Shown here: positions 6,854 through 13,419 of the stretch, piece after piece
Numbering within the stretch: the first letter of the stretch is position 1
Layout of the letters: every line of letters begins with the position of its first letter
Source of the DNA: Lachnospiraceae bacterium
GTDB lineage: Bacteria; Bacillota; Clostridia; Lachnospirales; Lachnospiraceae
Direction of reading: 5' to 3'
DNA length: 18,755 nucleotides
Assembly (NCBI GenBank): GCA_014804185.1
Contig: JAAVAG010000040.1
Coordinates: 1-18,755 of the forward strand
Translations under genes and position numbers: made by a program
The notes under the pieces: model-generated
What the model was told of the DNA's origin: nothing
The model's database searches: none
What the model saw: the letters and a program-made list of their open reading frames with translations, nothing else

Positions 6854-7667
6854 CCGTCCTTGTCCCGCCGCTTCTGTCGTGTCTGCCGTCTTTCTCCGGC
6901 CGGCTGTTTTTTTCATATATGATGCGCAGGCCGTCCAGGGTTAGAGAACTGTCGTAGACGTCGATACTGTCCGTCTCGTCCGCAATCGTGCGCCCCAGCC
7001 CGCCGGTAGCCACCACTTTCAGGTCTTTCATGCCGGTCTCTTCTTTCACTTTCTGAATAATGTACTCCGTCTGTCCGATCTGGCCGTACATCAGACCCGC
7101 CTGCATGCTGCTGATGGTCTCCTGCGCCAGGATCGACCTGGGCTTTCTGATTTCGATTTTGGGCAGTTTTGCCGCTTTCTCCCAAAGCGCCTCTGCGCTG
7201 ATGCGGATGCCGGGCGCGGTGATTCCCGCCGCAAAACTGCCGTCCGCAGTCACCAGATCATAGGTGGTTGCCGTGCCGAAATCCAGCACCAGAACCGGCC
7301 CGCCATATTTCTCATAGGCAGCCACGGCGTCCACAATACGGTCCGCACCTATGGCCCTGGGATTTTCCGTGGTGATTTTGATACCGGTCCTTACGCCCGG
7401 CCCTACCACCAGCGGCGCCGCTCCGATATAGCGCACCAGTCCTCCTGTCAGAGAATGCATCACATCCGGCACAACACTGGCCACGATACATCCCTCGATC
7501 TGGTCGATACCCAGCTTCCTCGTCCGTAAAAGTTCCGCCAGCATGATACCGTACTCGTCCGAGGTTCTCGGGGTCTTGGACATCATGCGGAACGTCGCCA
7601 TAAGCGTCTGTCCGTCATATACCCCGCAGGTAATATTCGTATTTCCCACGTCGATCACTAAGATCAT
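6846..7667 (-). CDS. coaX: Type III pantothenate kinase
   Basis: This 273-residue enzyme phosphorylates pantothenate, the first committed step of coenzyme A synthesis; type III enzymes are insensitive to CoA feedback. The ASKHA-fold motifs are clear: DVGNTN (6-11) for phosphate binding, GADRIVDAVAAY (107-118), and VLDFGTATTYD (127-137). GGAGG lies at proper spacing before the ATG at 7667. The gene starts 4 bases after the stop of the preceding small gene. The last about 18 residues (from RPEKDG) are hydrophilic and extend past the usual end near IIYEKN, running into the dusB ribosome site. The neighbourhood of birA, coaX and dusB is common in Firmicutes. Confidence 0.97.
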   Translation of the reverse strand: MILVIDVGNTNITCGVYDGQTLMATFRMMSKTPRTSDEYGIMLAELLRTRKLGIDQIEGCIVASVVPDVMHSLTGGLVRYIGAAPLVVGPGVRTGIKITTENPRAIGADRIVDAVAAYEKYGGPVLVLDFGTATTYDLVTADGSFAAGITAPGIRISAEALWEKAAKLPKIEIRKPRSILAQETISSMQAGLMYGQIGQTEYIIQKVKEETGMKDLKVVATGGLGRTIADETDSIDVYDSSLTLDGLRIIYEKNSRPEKDGRHDRSGGTRTDE

Positions 7668-7671
7668 TTCT

Positions 7672-8037
7672 TTATTCCTCCGCTTCCTCTATATCCTCAT
7701 GCAGAACAAACACCCGATAATACAAGCTCAGCGATTCCAAAAGTTCCTGCCTCTTCCTGCGGATCTCGCCCACCAGCAGGCCGCTGCTGATCTCATCATA
7801 ATAAATGTCGTCTTCCTCCGCATCCGTCACCATCGATACGCCTCCGTCTTCCTCGAAAACAATGGTAAAAATGCCGCCTACTTCTTCCGTAAACAGCACA
7901 CATATGATATGAAGTTCATCCTTGATAGAATCCGGTATCCCGCTGAACTGCTGATTAAAATAGTATTTCTGTTCATAGGCGTTTGCGCCGCAGAGTACGA
8001 TCCTGCCTCCCTGACTGCCTTCTCTACACATACCCAT
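7672..8037 (-). CDS. Small conserved protein between birA and coaX (DUF6145-like)
   Basis: This 121-residue, acidic, soluble protein has no recognised function. From memory it resembles an uncharacterised family described in Lachnospiraceae as DUF6145 (IVLCGANAYEQKYYFN near the start, then IICVLFTEEVGGIFTIVFEEDG, then LYYRVF near the end). A central beta-rich part (about 40-75) is followed by a charged helix (about 85-107). I see no metal-binding cluster or membrane segment. It overlaps the end of birA by 14 bases and ends 4 bases before coaX, so it is tightly embedded and probably translationally coupled. GAGGGGG precedes the start; the ATG at 8031 is an alternative. Location suggests a link to cofactor metabolism, which is inference. 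Confidence 0.85.
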   Translation of the reverse strand: MGMCREGSQGGRIVLCGANAYEQKYYFNQQFSGIPDSIKDELHIICVLFTEEVGGIFTIVFEEDGGVSMVTDAEEDDIYYDEISSGLLVGEIRRKRQELLESLSLYYRVFVLHEDIEEAEE

Positions 8038-9010
8038 AAATCCCCCTCACGGACACCTCTCCAGCGTAGACTGTATGCATGACGCCATCCTCTGTCTGCA
8101 CCAGAAGTTCGCCCGTATCATTGATTCCCACGGCTCTGCCGGAAAATTCATGTTCCAGATCCAGCACCCGCACCTCCCGGCCTGTATTGACCAGCCGCCT
8201 TTCATAGCTTTCTTTCAGTCCTCCCATATCACCGCTGCGGCGGAATATCTCATAGTTTTCCTCAAACCGCTCCATGGCCTTTTCCACCAGCATAGCCCTG
8301 GAAATCTTATGTCCCAGTTCCGCCTCCAGCGATGTGGCTTTCTGCGCCAGTTCCTCCGAAAACCGCTGCGTCCCCACATTGATCCCCACCCCCGTAACCA
8401 CATAGTGGATATATTTGGGTTCCGCACTCATCTCGGACAAAATCCCTACGATCTTTCTGCCGTTTAAAATAATGTCGTTGGGCCATTTGATTTTGGTCTG
8501 CGTGCCCGCAGTCTCATCGATAGCCTCCGAAACCGAAAGCGCCATGACCAGCGTCAGAATGGAGATCATATCGGCGTTTATATCGTCTGGACGCAGCAGA
8601 ATCGTGAAATACACGTTTGTCCCGGCGGGGGATTCCCAGCCGCGCCCCCGCCTGCCTCTGCCTGCGGTCTGCATATCAGCCACCACCAGTGTTCCGTGCG
8701 GAGCGTTTTCCTCCGCCAGCTGCTTTGCGCGCAGATTGGTGGAATCCGTCCTCCCATAATAATGCAGCCTTTTCCCGGCCCATGCCGTGTGAATCCGGCT
8801 GGCCAGTTCGGCCTCCGAAAAGGCGTCCGGCGTAACTGCCAGTCTGTAGCCTCTGTTCTGCACCGCCTCAATCTGATAGCCCTCCTTTTTCAGACGACCT
8901 ATGGCTTTCCAGACCGCCGTGCGGGAAACCCCGAACTTCTCACAAAGCTGCTGTCCCGATATAAAATCTTCACTCTCCCTGAGCAGTGTCAGTATTTCTG
9001 TCTTCATCAT
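8024..9010 (-). CDS. birA: Bifunctional biotin-[acetyl-CoA-carboxylase] ligase / biotin repressor
   Basis: This 328-residue protein attaches biotin to carrier lysines of biotin enzymes through biotinyl-AMP. It also carries an N-terminal winged HTH (about 1-58; SGQQLCEKFGVSRTAVWKAI), so it is the repressor-type class II BirA. The catalytic domain has TDSTN (88-92), the biotin/AMP loop GRGRRGRGW (117-125), TNVYFTILLRP and KWPNDI (175-180). The C-terminal SH3-like domain (about 275-328) is intact. GGAGG precedes the ATG at 9010. It starts 59 bases after argF and heads the tight birA / small gene / coaX / dusB run. No biotin operator was visible upstream, so its regulatory target is likely elsewhere. 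Confidence 0.97.
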   Translation of the reverse strand: MMKTEILTLLRESEDFISGQQLCEKFGVSRTAVWKAIGRLKKEGYQIEAVQNRGYRLAVTPDAFSEAELASRIHTAWAGKRLHYYGRTDSTNLRAKQLAEENAPHGTLVVADMQTAGRGRRGRGWESPAGTNVYFTILLRPDDINADMISILTLVMALSVSEAIDETAGTQTKIKWPNDIILNGRKIVGILSEMSAEPKYIHYVVTGVGINVGTQRFSEELAQKATSLEAELGHKISRAMLVEKAMERFEENYEIFRRSGDMGGLKESYERRLVNTGREVRVLDLEHEFSGRAVGINDTGELLVQTEDGVMHTVYAGEVSVRGIYGYV

Positions 9011-9069
9011 CGTGTCTTATGCCTCCTTTAACTGCTCTGCCAGTTTCTGTGCCGGTTCCTTTGCTCTCC

Positions 9070-10062
9070 CTATAACCGCTGCAGCGTGGCCGCCATAACA
9101 GCCTTTATCGTGTGCATGCGGTTCTCCGCCTCGTCAAAGACGATAGACTGAGGGGATTCAAACACCTCGTCCGTCACTTCCATCTCCGTGATACCAAACT
9201 TTTCTCCGATTACAGCCCCCGTGGTGGTCTCCAGGTTGTGAAATGCGGGAAGACAATGCATAAATACCGCCTGCGGACCGGCGTTCTCCATGATCCTACG
9301 GTTTACCTGGTAGGGAGAAAGCTCGCGGATCCTTTCCTCCCAGATCTCGTCCGGCTCTCCCATGGACACCCACACATCCGTAGATATCACATCCGCTCCT
9401 TTCGTCCCCTCTATGGCATCCTCCGTCAGCGCGATGCTGCCGCCCGTCTCCGCCGCAATTCGGCGGCACTCTTCCACCAGAGACTGATCCGGAAAATATT
9501 TGGCGGCCGTGCACGCCGTAAAATGCATTCCCATCTTGGCGCATGCCACCATCAGTGAGTTGCCTGTATTATACCGGGCATCTCCCATATATGCCAGCCG
9601 TATTCCCTGCAGATGCCCGAAGTGTTCGCGGATTGTCAGAAGATCCGCCAGCATCTGCGTCGGATGAAACTCATTGGTCAGCCCGTTCCACACCGGCACT
9701 CCTGCATATTTTGCCAATTCTTCCACAATATTCTGCCCGAATCCGCGGTACTCAATTCCGTCAAACATACGTCCCAGCACTCTCGCGGTATCCGCAATGC
9801 TCTCCTTCTTCCCGATCTGCGAACTGGACGGTTCCAGATAGGTGGTTCCCATTCCAAGGTCATGGGCCGCCGTCTCAAACGCGCACCTTGTTCTGGTGCT
9901 GGTTTTCTCAAAAATCAGCGCCACATTCTTCCCTCTCAGCGTATCCACGGGAATTCCCTGCTTTTTTTTGCTCTTAAGCTGGGCGGCCAGATCCAACAGA
10001 TATGTAATTTCTTCCGGGCTAAAATCCAGTAACTTTAAAAAATTGCGTCCTTTCAGATCCAT
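9070..10062 (-). CDS. argF: Ornithine carbamoyltransferase
   Basis: This 330-residue enzyme converts ornithine and carbamoyl phosphate to citrulline in arginine biosynthesis; the same reaction in reverse serves the deiminase pathway (then called arcB). The carbamoyl-phosphate site STRTR is at 55-59, HPTQ at 133-136, the ornithine loop DVWVSMGE at about 229-236, and the catalytic HCLP at 269-272. The length is normal. AGGAG precedes the ATG. No other arg or arc genes are adjacent, so biosynthetic versus catabolic use cannot be settled from context. The upstream gap to 10254 holds a two-hairpin repeat and no clear promoter or arginine box. birA follows 59 bases downstream. Confidence 0.96.
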   Translation of the reverse strand: MDLKGRNFLKLLDFSPEEITYLLDLAAQLKSKKKQGIPVDTLRGKNVALIFEKTSTRTRCAFETAAHDLGMGTTYLEPSSSQIGKKESIADTARVLGRMFDGIEYRGFGQNIVEELAKYAGVPVWNGLTNEFHPTQMLADLLTIREHFGHLQGIRLAYMGDARYNTGNSLMVACAKMGMHFTACTAAKYFPDQSLVEECRRIAAETGGSIALTEDAIEGTKGADVISTDVWVSMGEPDEIWEERIRELSPYQVNRRIMENAGPQAVFMHCLPAFHNLETTTGAVIGEKFGITEMEVTDEVFESPQSIVFDEAENRMHTIKAVMAATLQRL

Positions 10063-10123
10063 TGACGTTCTCTCCTTTTCTATCGGCGTTTTCCGTTCCG
10101 TTTACCGCCGTTTTCCCTATAGC

Positions 10124-10205
10124 AAACAACGGACAACCCGCTTCGCGAGATGTCCTTATGTTAACAAAATCTTTAGGATCCGGAAAACCGGGTCCTAAAG
10201 ATTTT
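10124..10205. repeat. Two-hairpin intergenic repeat, copy 2
   Basis: The unit starts AAACAACGGACA. Hairpin 1 (10131-10155) is GGACA...TGTCC around CGC-TTC-GCG; a linker TTATGTTAACAAAAT runs into hairpin 2 (10166-10205). The first 48 bases match copy 1 at 2273 at about 42 positions. The changes in hairpin 1 fall mostly in loop and bulge positions, so the shape is kept. It lies 62 bases upstream of the argF start and 49 bases past the SPFH stop, in the same orientation as copy 1. Confidence 0.75.
10166..10205. terminator. Strong hairpin, likely terminator of the nfeD-SPFH operon
   Basis: AAAATCTTTAGGATCCGG (10166-10183) pairs with the segment at 10188-10205 across an AAAA loop: 18 pairs with one G-T wobble. 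On the minus strand it lies 49 bases after the SPFH stop and ends in GATTTTGTT. With A and T flanks on both arms it could act in both directions. It also forms the second hairpin of repeat copy 2. Confidence 0.75.
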
Positions 10206-10254
10206 AAGCACAATTACCGTAAATAATATGAAAATGTAATTCCCGCCGGTAAGA

Positions 10255-11181
10255 TTACTTATCGCCGACCTCTTTGAACACAGTTGCAAGACTGGCTATT
10301 CCCTGCAGATCCGCAGGAAGCAGAATCTTGGTAGCCTTGCCGTCCGCCGCTTTTTCAAATGCCTCCAGGCTCTTGATCTTCAGCACTGCCGCATCCGCAT
10401 CTGCCTCTTTCAGCATTCTGATACCGTCGGCATGCGCCTGCTGTACTTTCAGAATCGCTTCCGCTTCACCCTCGGCTTCGCGGATCATCTTCTCTTTCTG
10501 TGCCTCTGCGCGGAGGATAGCGGATTCTTTCTCGGCCTGCGCACGGAGAATAGCGGATTCCTTTTCACCTTCCGCCACCAGAATATTGGCTTTCTTTTCA
10601 CCCTCTGCCCTTGTCACGGCCTCACGTCTCTCGCGTTCCACTTTCACCTGCTTTTCCATGGCGTTCTGGATCTCGGCAGGAGGAATGATGTTTTTCAGTT
10701 CCACACGGTTCACCTTGATACCCCAGGGATCGGTAGCGATATCCAGTGCCGCGCGCATCTTGGTGTTGATTGTCTCACGGCTGGTCAGCGTCTGATCCAG
10801 TTCCAGGTCTCCGATAATATTACGCAGCGTGGTGGCCGTCAGGTTCTCGATAGCCATCATGGGATTTTCCACCCCGTAGGTAAACAGCCTGGGATCCGTT
10901 ATCTGATAAAACACCACCGTATCAATCCGCATGGTGACATTATCCTTGGTGATAACGGGCTGCGGCGGGAAATCCGCCACCTGCTCTTTCAGGTTTACCT
11001 TTCTGGCAACCCTGTCCAGAAAAGGCACTTTTACATGAACGCCCACAGACCATGTGCCCTGGTACGCTCCCAGTCTCTCCACAATGTACGCCTGCGCCTG
11101 GGGAACCACCTTAATGCAGGATGCAATCACCAGAAGCAAAATGATAATGAGGAGCAAAACAATCCAAATAAGCCATTCCAT
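10255..11181 (-). CDS. SPFH/Band 7 (stomatin-like) membrane protein
   Basis: This 308-residue membrane-anchored protein is of the stomatin/prohibitin type, related to QmcA and to paraslipins. One hydrophobic N-terminal segment (about 4-24) anchors it. The SPFH domain (about 25-190) contains IVERLGAYQGTWSVGVHVKV, RIDTVVFYQITDPRLFTYGV and WGIKVNRVELKNIIPP. Next comes a long Ala/Glu/Lys/Arg coiled coil (about 180-260) with near repeats (EKESAILRA occurs twice), then a C-terminal tail (ILLPADLQGIASL). Such proteins form oligomers that organise membrane microdomains and often act with an NfeD partner. Here the nfeD-like gene is directly upstream on the same strand, 103 bases away. The start has GAGAGGG before it. 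Confidence 0.95.
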   Translation of the reverse strand: MEWLIWIVLLLIIILLLVIASCIKVVPQAQAYIVERLGAYQGTWSVGVHVKVPFLDRVARKVNLKEQVADFPPQPVITKDNVTMRIDTVVFYQITDPRLFTYGVENPMMAIENLTATTLRNIIGDLELDQTLTSRETINTKMRAALDIATDPWGIKVNRVELKNIIPPAEIQNAMEKQVKVERERREAVTRAEGEKKANILVAEGEKESAILRAQAEKESAILRAEAQKEKMIREAEGEAEAILKVQQAHADGIRMLKEADADAAVLKIKSLEAFEKAADGKATKILLPADLQGIASLATVFKEVGDK

Positions 11182-11232
11182 CTTTCTTTTCCCTCTCTTT
11201 TCTCTTTAAATCTATTTGCAGCCTTTGCCCGC

Positions 11233-11260
11233 CAAACGCCGACCCGCTTTGCAGATCGTC
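11233..11260. repeat. Small hairpin between nfeD-like and SPFH genes, weak repeat relative
   Basis: CGACCCGCTTTGCAGATCG (11240-11258) can pair CGA with TCG and GC with GC. The preceding CCAAACGCCGAC is shared with the element at 4343, and CCCGCTT resembles copy 2 at 10124. It is followed by a second short hairpin GCCT-GAA-AGGC. It may be a degraded copy of the two-hairpin unit or a processing site inside the operon. Confidence 0.35.
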
Positions 11261-11284
11261 CCGCCAGCCTGAAAGGCAGCATTT

Positions 11285-11857
11285 TCACTGCTGTGTAAAT
11301 TCCTGCTGCACGGACTCCTGCTGTATGGGTTCCTGCTGTATAGACTCCTGCTGCACAGATTCCTGTTCCACAGATGTCTGCTGCATGGGCATCTGCTGTG
11401 TAAAGTCCTGTTGCACAGGCGCCTGCTGCATGGGCTTTTCTTCCACGATCAGCTTCACCCCGTTGATGGCGCGGATCAGCACTACGGTTCCCACCGGAAA
11501 CTTCCTGCCATCATCCGTGCTTCTGGCTGACCATTCCTGACCGCCCACCGTCACCTGCCCGATGCCCTCCAGATTGTCGATCTCACTGATGACAATGGCC
11601 TGACGGCCCACCAGCCCCTCCGCATTGGTTCTGATCCTGTCCTTATTAAAATATTTTACGGCCAGTGGTCTGGTAAAGAACAGCAGAATCAGCGATATCA
11701 CAAAAAACAGCGCAATCTGCAGCCATACAGGCCCGCCGCATGCCGCCAGAACCGCCGCCACCAGCGCTCCGCCCGCAAACCAGATCGTTGTAAGTCCCAT
11801 AGTGGCAAGTTCTATCAATATAAGGATTACCAGCAATCCCAGCCAAAATACAATCAT
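11285..11857 (-). CDS. NfeD-like membrane protein with glutamine-rich repeat tail
   Basis: This 190-residue protein belongs to the short NfeD family (without the protease domain) that partners SPFH proteins. Three hydrophobic segments cover about 1-70 (FWLGLLVILILIELATMGL, then ALVAAVLAAC, then LQIALFFVISLILLFF). A soluble OB-fold domain follows (about 85-142; GLVGRQAIVISEIDNLEGIG, then GTVVLIRAINGVKLIVEE). The ATG at 11857 has a perfect GGAGG upstream; the GTG at 11875 would place the ribosome site inside the gene. The last 47 residues are nine five-residue units of the form QQxxx plus a final QQ, which is not a usual part of the family. It leads the operon with the SPFH gene and has its own promoter. 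The tail may be an unstructured interaction segment. Confidence 0.93.
   Translation of the reverse strand: MIVFWLGLLVILILIELATMGLTTIWFAGGALVAAVLAACGGPVWLQIALFFVISLILLFFTRPLAVKYFNKDRIRTNAEGLVGRQAIVISEIDNLEGIGQVTVGGQEWSARSTDDGRKFPVGTVVLIRAINGVKLIVEEKPMQQAPVQQDFTQQMPMQQTSVEQESVQQESIQQEPIQQESVQQEFTQQ
11288..11428. repeat. 15-bp tandem repeat coding a QQxxx pentapeptide tail
   Basis: About nine 15-base units (plus-strand form TCCTGCTGTATAGAC and variants) code for QQAPV, QQDFT, QQMPM, QQTSV, EQESV, QQESI, QQEPI, QQESV, QQEFT and a final QQ. The period is in frame, so copy number can change without disrupting the protein. Confidence 0.9.
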
Positions 11858-11908
11858 ATCAAACCTCCGTTTCACGGATCGTCTCCGAACATTTCTGCTA
11901 CAGCTATT

Positions 11909-11937
11909 ATTCTACTACATTTGCGCTTTCTGTTCAA
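11909..11937 (-). promoter_or_regulatory. Promoter of the nfeD-SPFH operon
   Basis: On the minus strand TTGAAC (11932-11937) and TAGAAT (11909-11914) are 17 bases apart, about 52 bases before the ATG at 11857. A large palindrome begins about 10 bases upstream of the -35 box. Confidence 0.7.
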
Positions 11938-11946
11938 TCATTTTAT

Positions 11947-12034
11947 TTTCCACCTGTGCGGTTGCAATCAAAAGTACATTTTGTATGCAATTTATTGCAA
12001 TACAAATGCACTTTCGGATTAACACAGGTGGAAA
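11947..12034. repeat. 88-bp near-perfect palindrome (possible MITE or operator)
   Basis: The ends are a perfect 12-bp inverted pair, TTTCCACCTGTG (11947-11958) and CACAGGTGGAAA (12023-12034). Inside, 11971-11991 (AAAGTACATT...TGCAAT) matches the reverse complement of 11994-12014 with one mismatch and two single-base bulges. The middle is only TT. The two inner and outer stems are separated by unequal unpaired stretches of 12 and 8 bases. No open reading frame and no obvious target duplication was seen. It fills the gap between the hydrolase terminator and the nfeD promoter. Confidence 0.75.
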
Positions 12035-12048
12035 TTTTTTTATATAAA

Positions 12049-12089
12049 ATACAGCCAGACACCGCCCGTAAGCGGCCGCCTGGCTGTAT
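12049..12089 (-). terminator. Intrinsic terminator after the SleB-type hydrolase
   Basis: ATACAGCCAG (12049-12058) and CTGGCTGTAT (12080-12089) form a 10-bp perfect stem, with further CCGC/GCGG pairing inside. On the minus strand the stem is followed by TTTATATAAAAAAATTT. It lies 32 bases after the hydrolase stop. Confidence 0.8.
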
Positions 12090-12121
12090 ATGCCCTCTTT
12101 CCTCTAAAAGAACACTTTTCT

Positions 12122-13201
12122 CTAATAGAACACGTGATTACCGATCACCAGGCCCTGCCTGCCGTTGTTCCTCCTGAAGTGGGTCAGATCTCCCACGTTG
12201 GATGTTCCGGCAATGGCTTCCTGCGCCGCCTGAATACAGCTGCTCTTGATATTTCCGGACTCATATACCCTGTTCACTTTCCCGCTCTGCGCCGGTGTAA
12301 ACTGCCCGGACGCATAGATGACGCCATGAATGGTATCCGGATAGGCGCTGCTTCTGACGCGGTTCATTACCACCGCTCCCACAGCCAGCTGTCCCTCATA
12401 AGGTTCCCCTCCGGCCTCACACTGTATCAATGCGGCCAGCAGCAGGGTCGTGTCGGCATCTGTGGTATAAGCGCCGTAATTCTTGTGCCGCTTTGCCTCC
12501 TGCTCCGCAGCTTCCCGCTCTTTGATGGCCTCCATGGTCTCTCCGGCATCGATCTTAAACTGAATATCAATATATTCGGACAATACATAACCGTCCGCGC
12601 CCTCATAGTCCACGCAGACCCATCCGTCCTCGCCTACGGAGAGCACTTCCGTCTCATAATTCAGCGGAATCCTTCCATATATTCCCGCCTCTGTGCTCGG
12701 CTCCATGCGCACATTCAACATTTTGGTGTTTACTTTGGCGATGGTGATTCCCACATCGGCGGCAAGCGACTCCGCCTCGTCCTCAAACAAAAGATATTCA
12801 TCGCTCGCCCAGCCAATCAGATCTCCCGACTGAATCTTGGTCCATCCGTCTTTTCTCTCCAGAATAGTTCCGCCGCAGTCCTTATACAGTTTTCCGGCCT
12901 TTTCAGCCTCTGTACTCGGCTCTGTGCGCACATTGAGCACCTTGGTCACGTTGGCCATGACCAGTGTGGATGGTTCCTTTTTTTCCGCATTTAACTCCAG
13001 GTTCAGTTCTTGGGCTGTGGCCTGGAGCAGTTCCGAGCAGTCCGTAACGCCCGGATCAAGAATTGCTGACACACCGCTGCTTAATGGTTCCAGGTAAGCA
13101 TTCCTGCCTGCAGCTTCAGCAGCCACGTCCGCATTCATGCAGAGAATGATACAAAGGATCAGACTCGCCGCAGACATAAGCAGTTTTCTGCCTTTTGCCA
13201 T
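12122..13201 (-). CDS. Cell wall hydrolase, two SH3 domains plus SleB-type catalytic domain
   Basis: This 359-residue exported protein cleaves peptidoglycan. A signal peptide (about 1-32, basic start then LLMSAASLILCIILC) precedes two bacterial SH3 repeats (about 82-138 and 153-212), each with the motif LNVR.EPSTEA that targets such enzymes to wall peptides. A charged linker (about 220-245) leads to the Hydrolase_2/SleB domain (about 252-359; LAALIQCEAGGEPYEGQLAVGAVVMNRV), with E262 the expected catalytic glutamate. SleB enzymes are lytic transglycosylases of the spore cortex, but SH3-bearing forms also act on vegetative walls, so the stage of use is open. GGAGG precedes the ATG. It has a consensus promoter with a leader of about 105 bases and a terminator, so it is a single-gene unit. 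Confidence 0.93.
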   Translation of the reverse strand: MAKGRKLLMSAASLILCIILCMNADVAAEAAGRNAYLEPLSSGVSAILDPGVTDCSELLQATAQELNLELNAEKKEPSTLVMANVTKVLNVRTEPSTEAEKAGKLYKDCGGTILERKDGWTKIQSGDLIGWASDEYLLFEDEAESLAADVGITIAKVNTKMLNVRMEPSTEAGIYGRIPLNYETEVLSVGEDGWVCVDYEGADGYVLSEYIDIQFKIDAGETMEAIKEREAAEQEAKRHKNYGAYTTDADTTLLLAALIQCEAGGEPYEGQLAVGAVVMNRVRSSAYPDTIHGVIYASGQFTPAQSGKVNRVYESGNIKSSCIQAAQEAIAGTSNVGDLTHFRRNNGRQGLVIGNHVFY

Positions 13202-13313
13202 TTTGCTTTACCTCCATGTTTTTATTCCTATTTTTATTTCTTATATACTTTACTTAACAGTATATCCATATTTAGGAAAAACAATTACAAAATTATTAAA
13301 TTATATTACGTGT

Positions 13314-13342
13314 ATCATAACAAATATCCGGGATTTTGTCAA
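13314..13342 (-). promoter_or_regulatory. Sigma-A promoter of the SleB-type hydrolase
   Basis: On the minus strand TTGACA (13337-13342) and TATGAT (13314-13319) are 17 bases apart. Transcription should start near 13307, leaving about 105 bases of AT-rich leader before the ATG at 13201. The strength of the vegetative consensus argues against purely sporulation-specific expression. Confidence 0.87.
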
Positions 13343-13419
13343 TCTATGCGAAAAAACGTTCTTATGCCCGGGATTTGCGATTTCCCTGCATCCATTTTAC
13401 GCCCCTGCATCGGTCAGAA

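Noticed and set aside
6854..6916. Longer dusB start adding 21 residues
   Set aside because: The extension overlaps coaX by 71 bases, is low-complexity and lacks a good ribosome site, whereas the start at 6853 has one and the typical overlap with the coaX stop.
9011..9069. Short minus-strand frame ending GRAKEPAQKLAEQLKEA between argF and birA
   Set aside because: It looks helix-like, but it has no start codon between the preceding in-frame stop and its end, and it overlaps the argF 3' end. It is best read as an untranslated spacer carrying the birA ribosome site.
10063..10123. Promoter for argF
   Set aside because: I looked for TTGACA/TATAAT pairs on the minus strand and found only TATAGG without a properly spaced -35 box, so no promoter is called.
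13343..13419. Terminator after proC
   Set aside because: A run of T follows a weak GGGA/TCCC stem on the minus strand, but the stem has only four pairs next to a mismatch and is not close enough to the T-run to be convincing.
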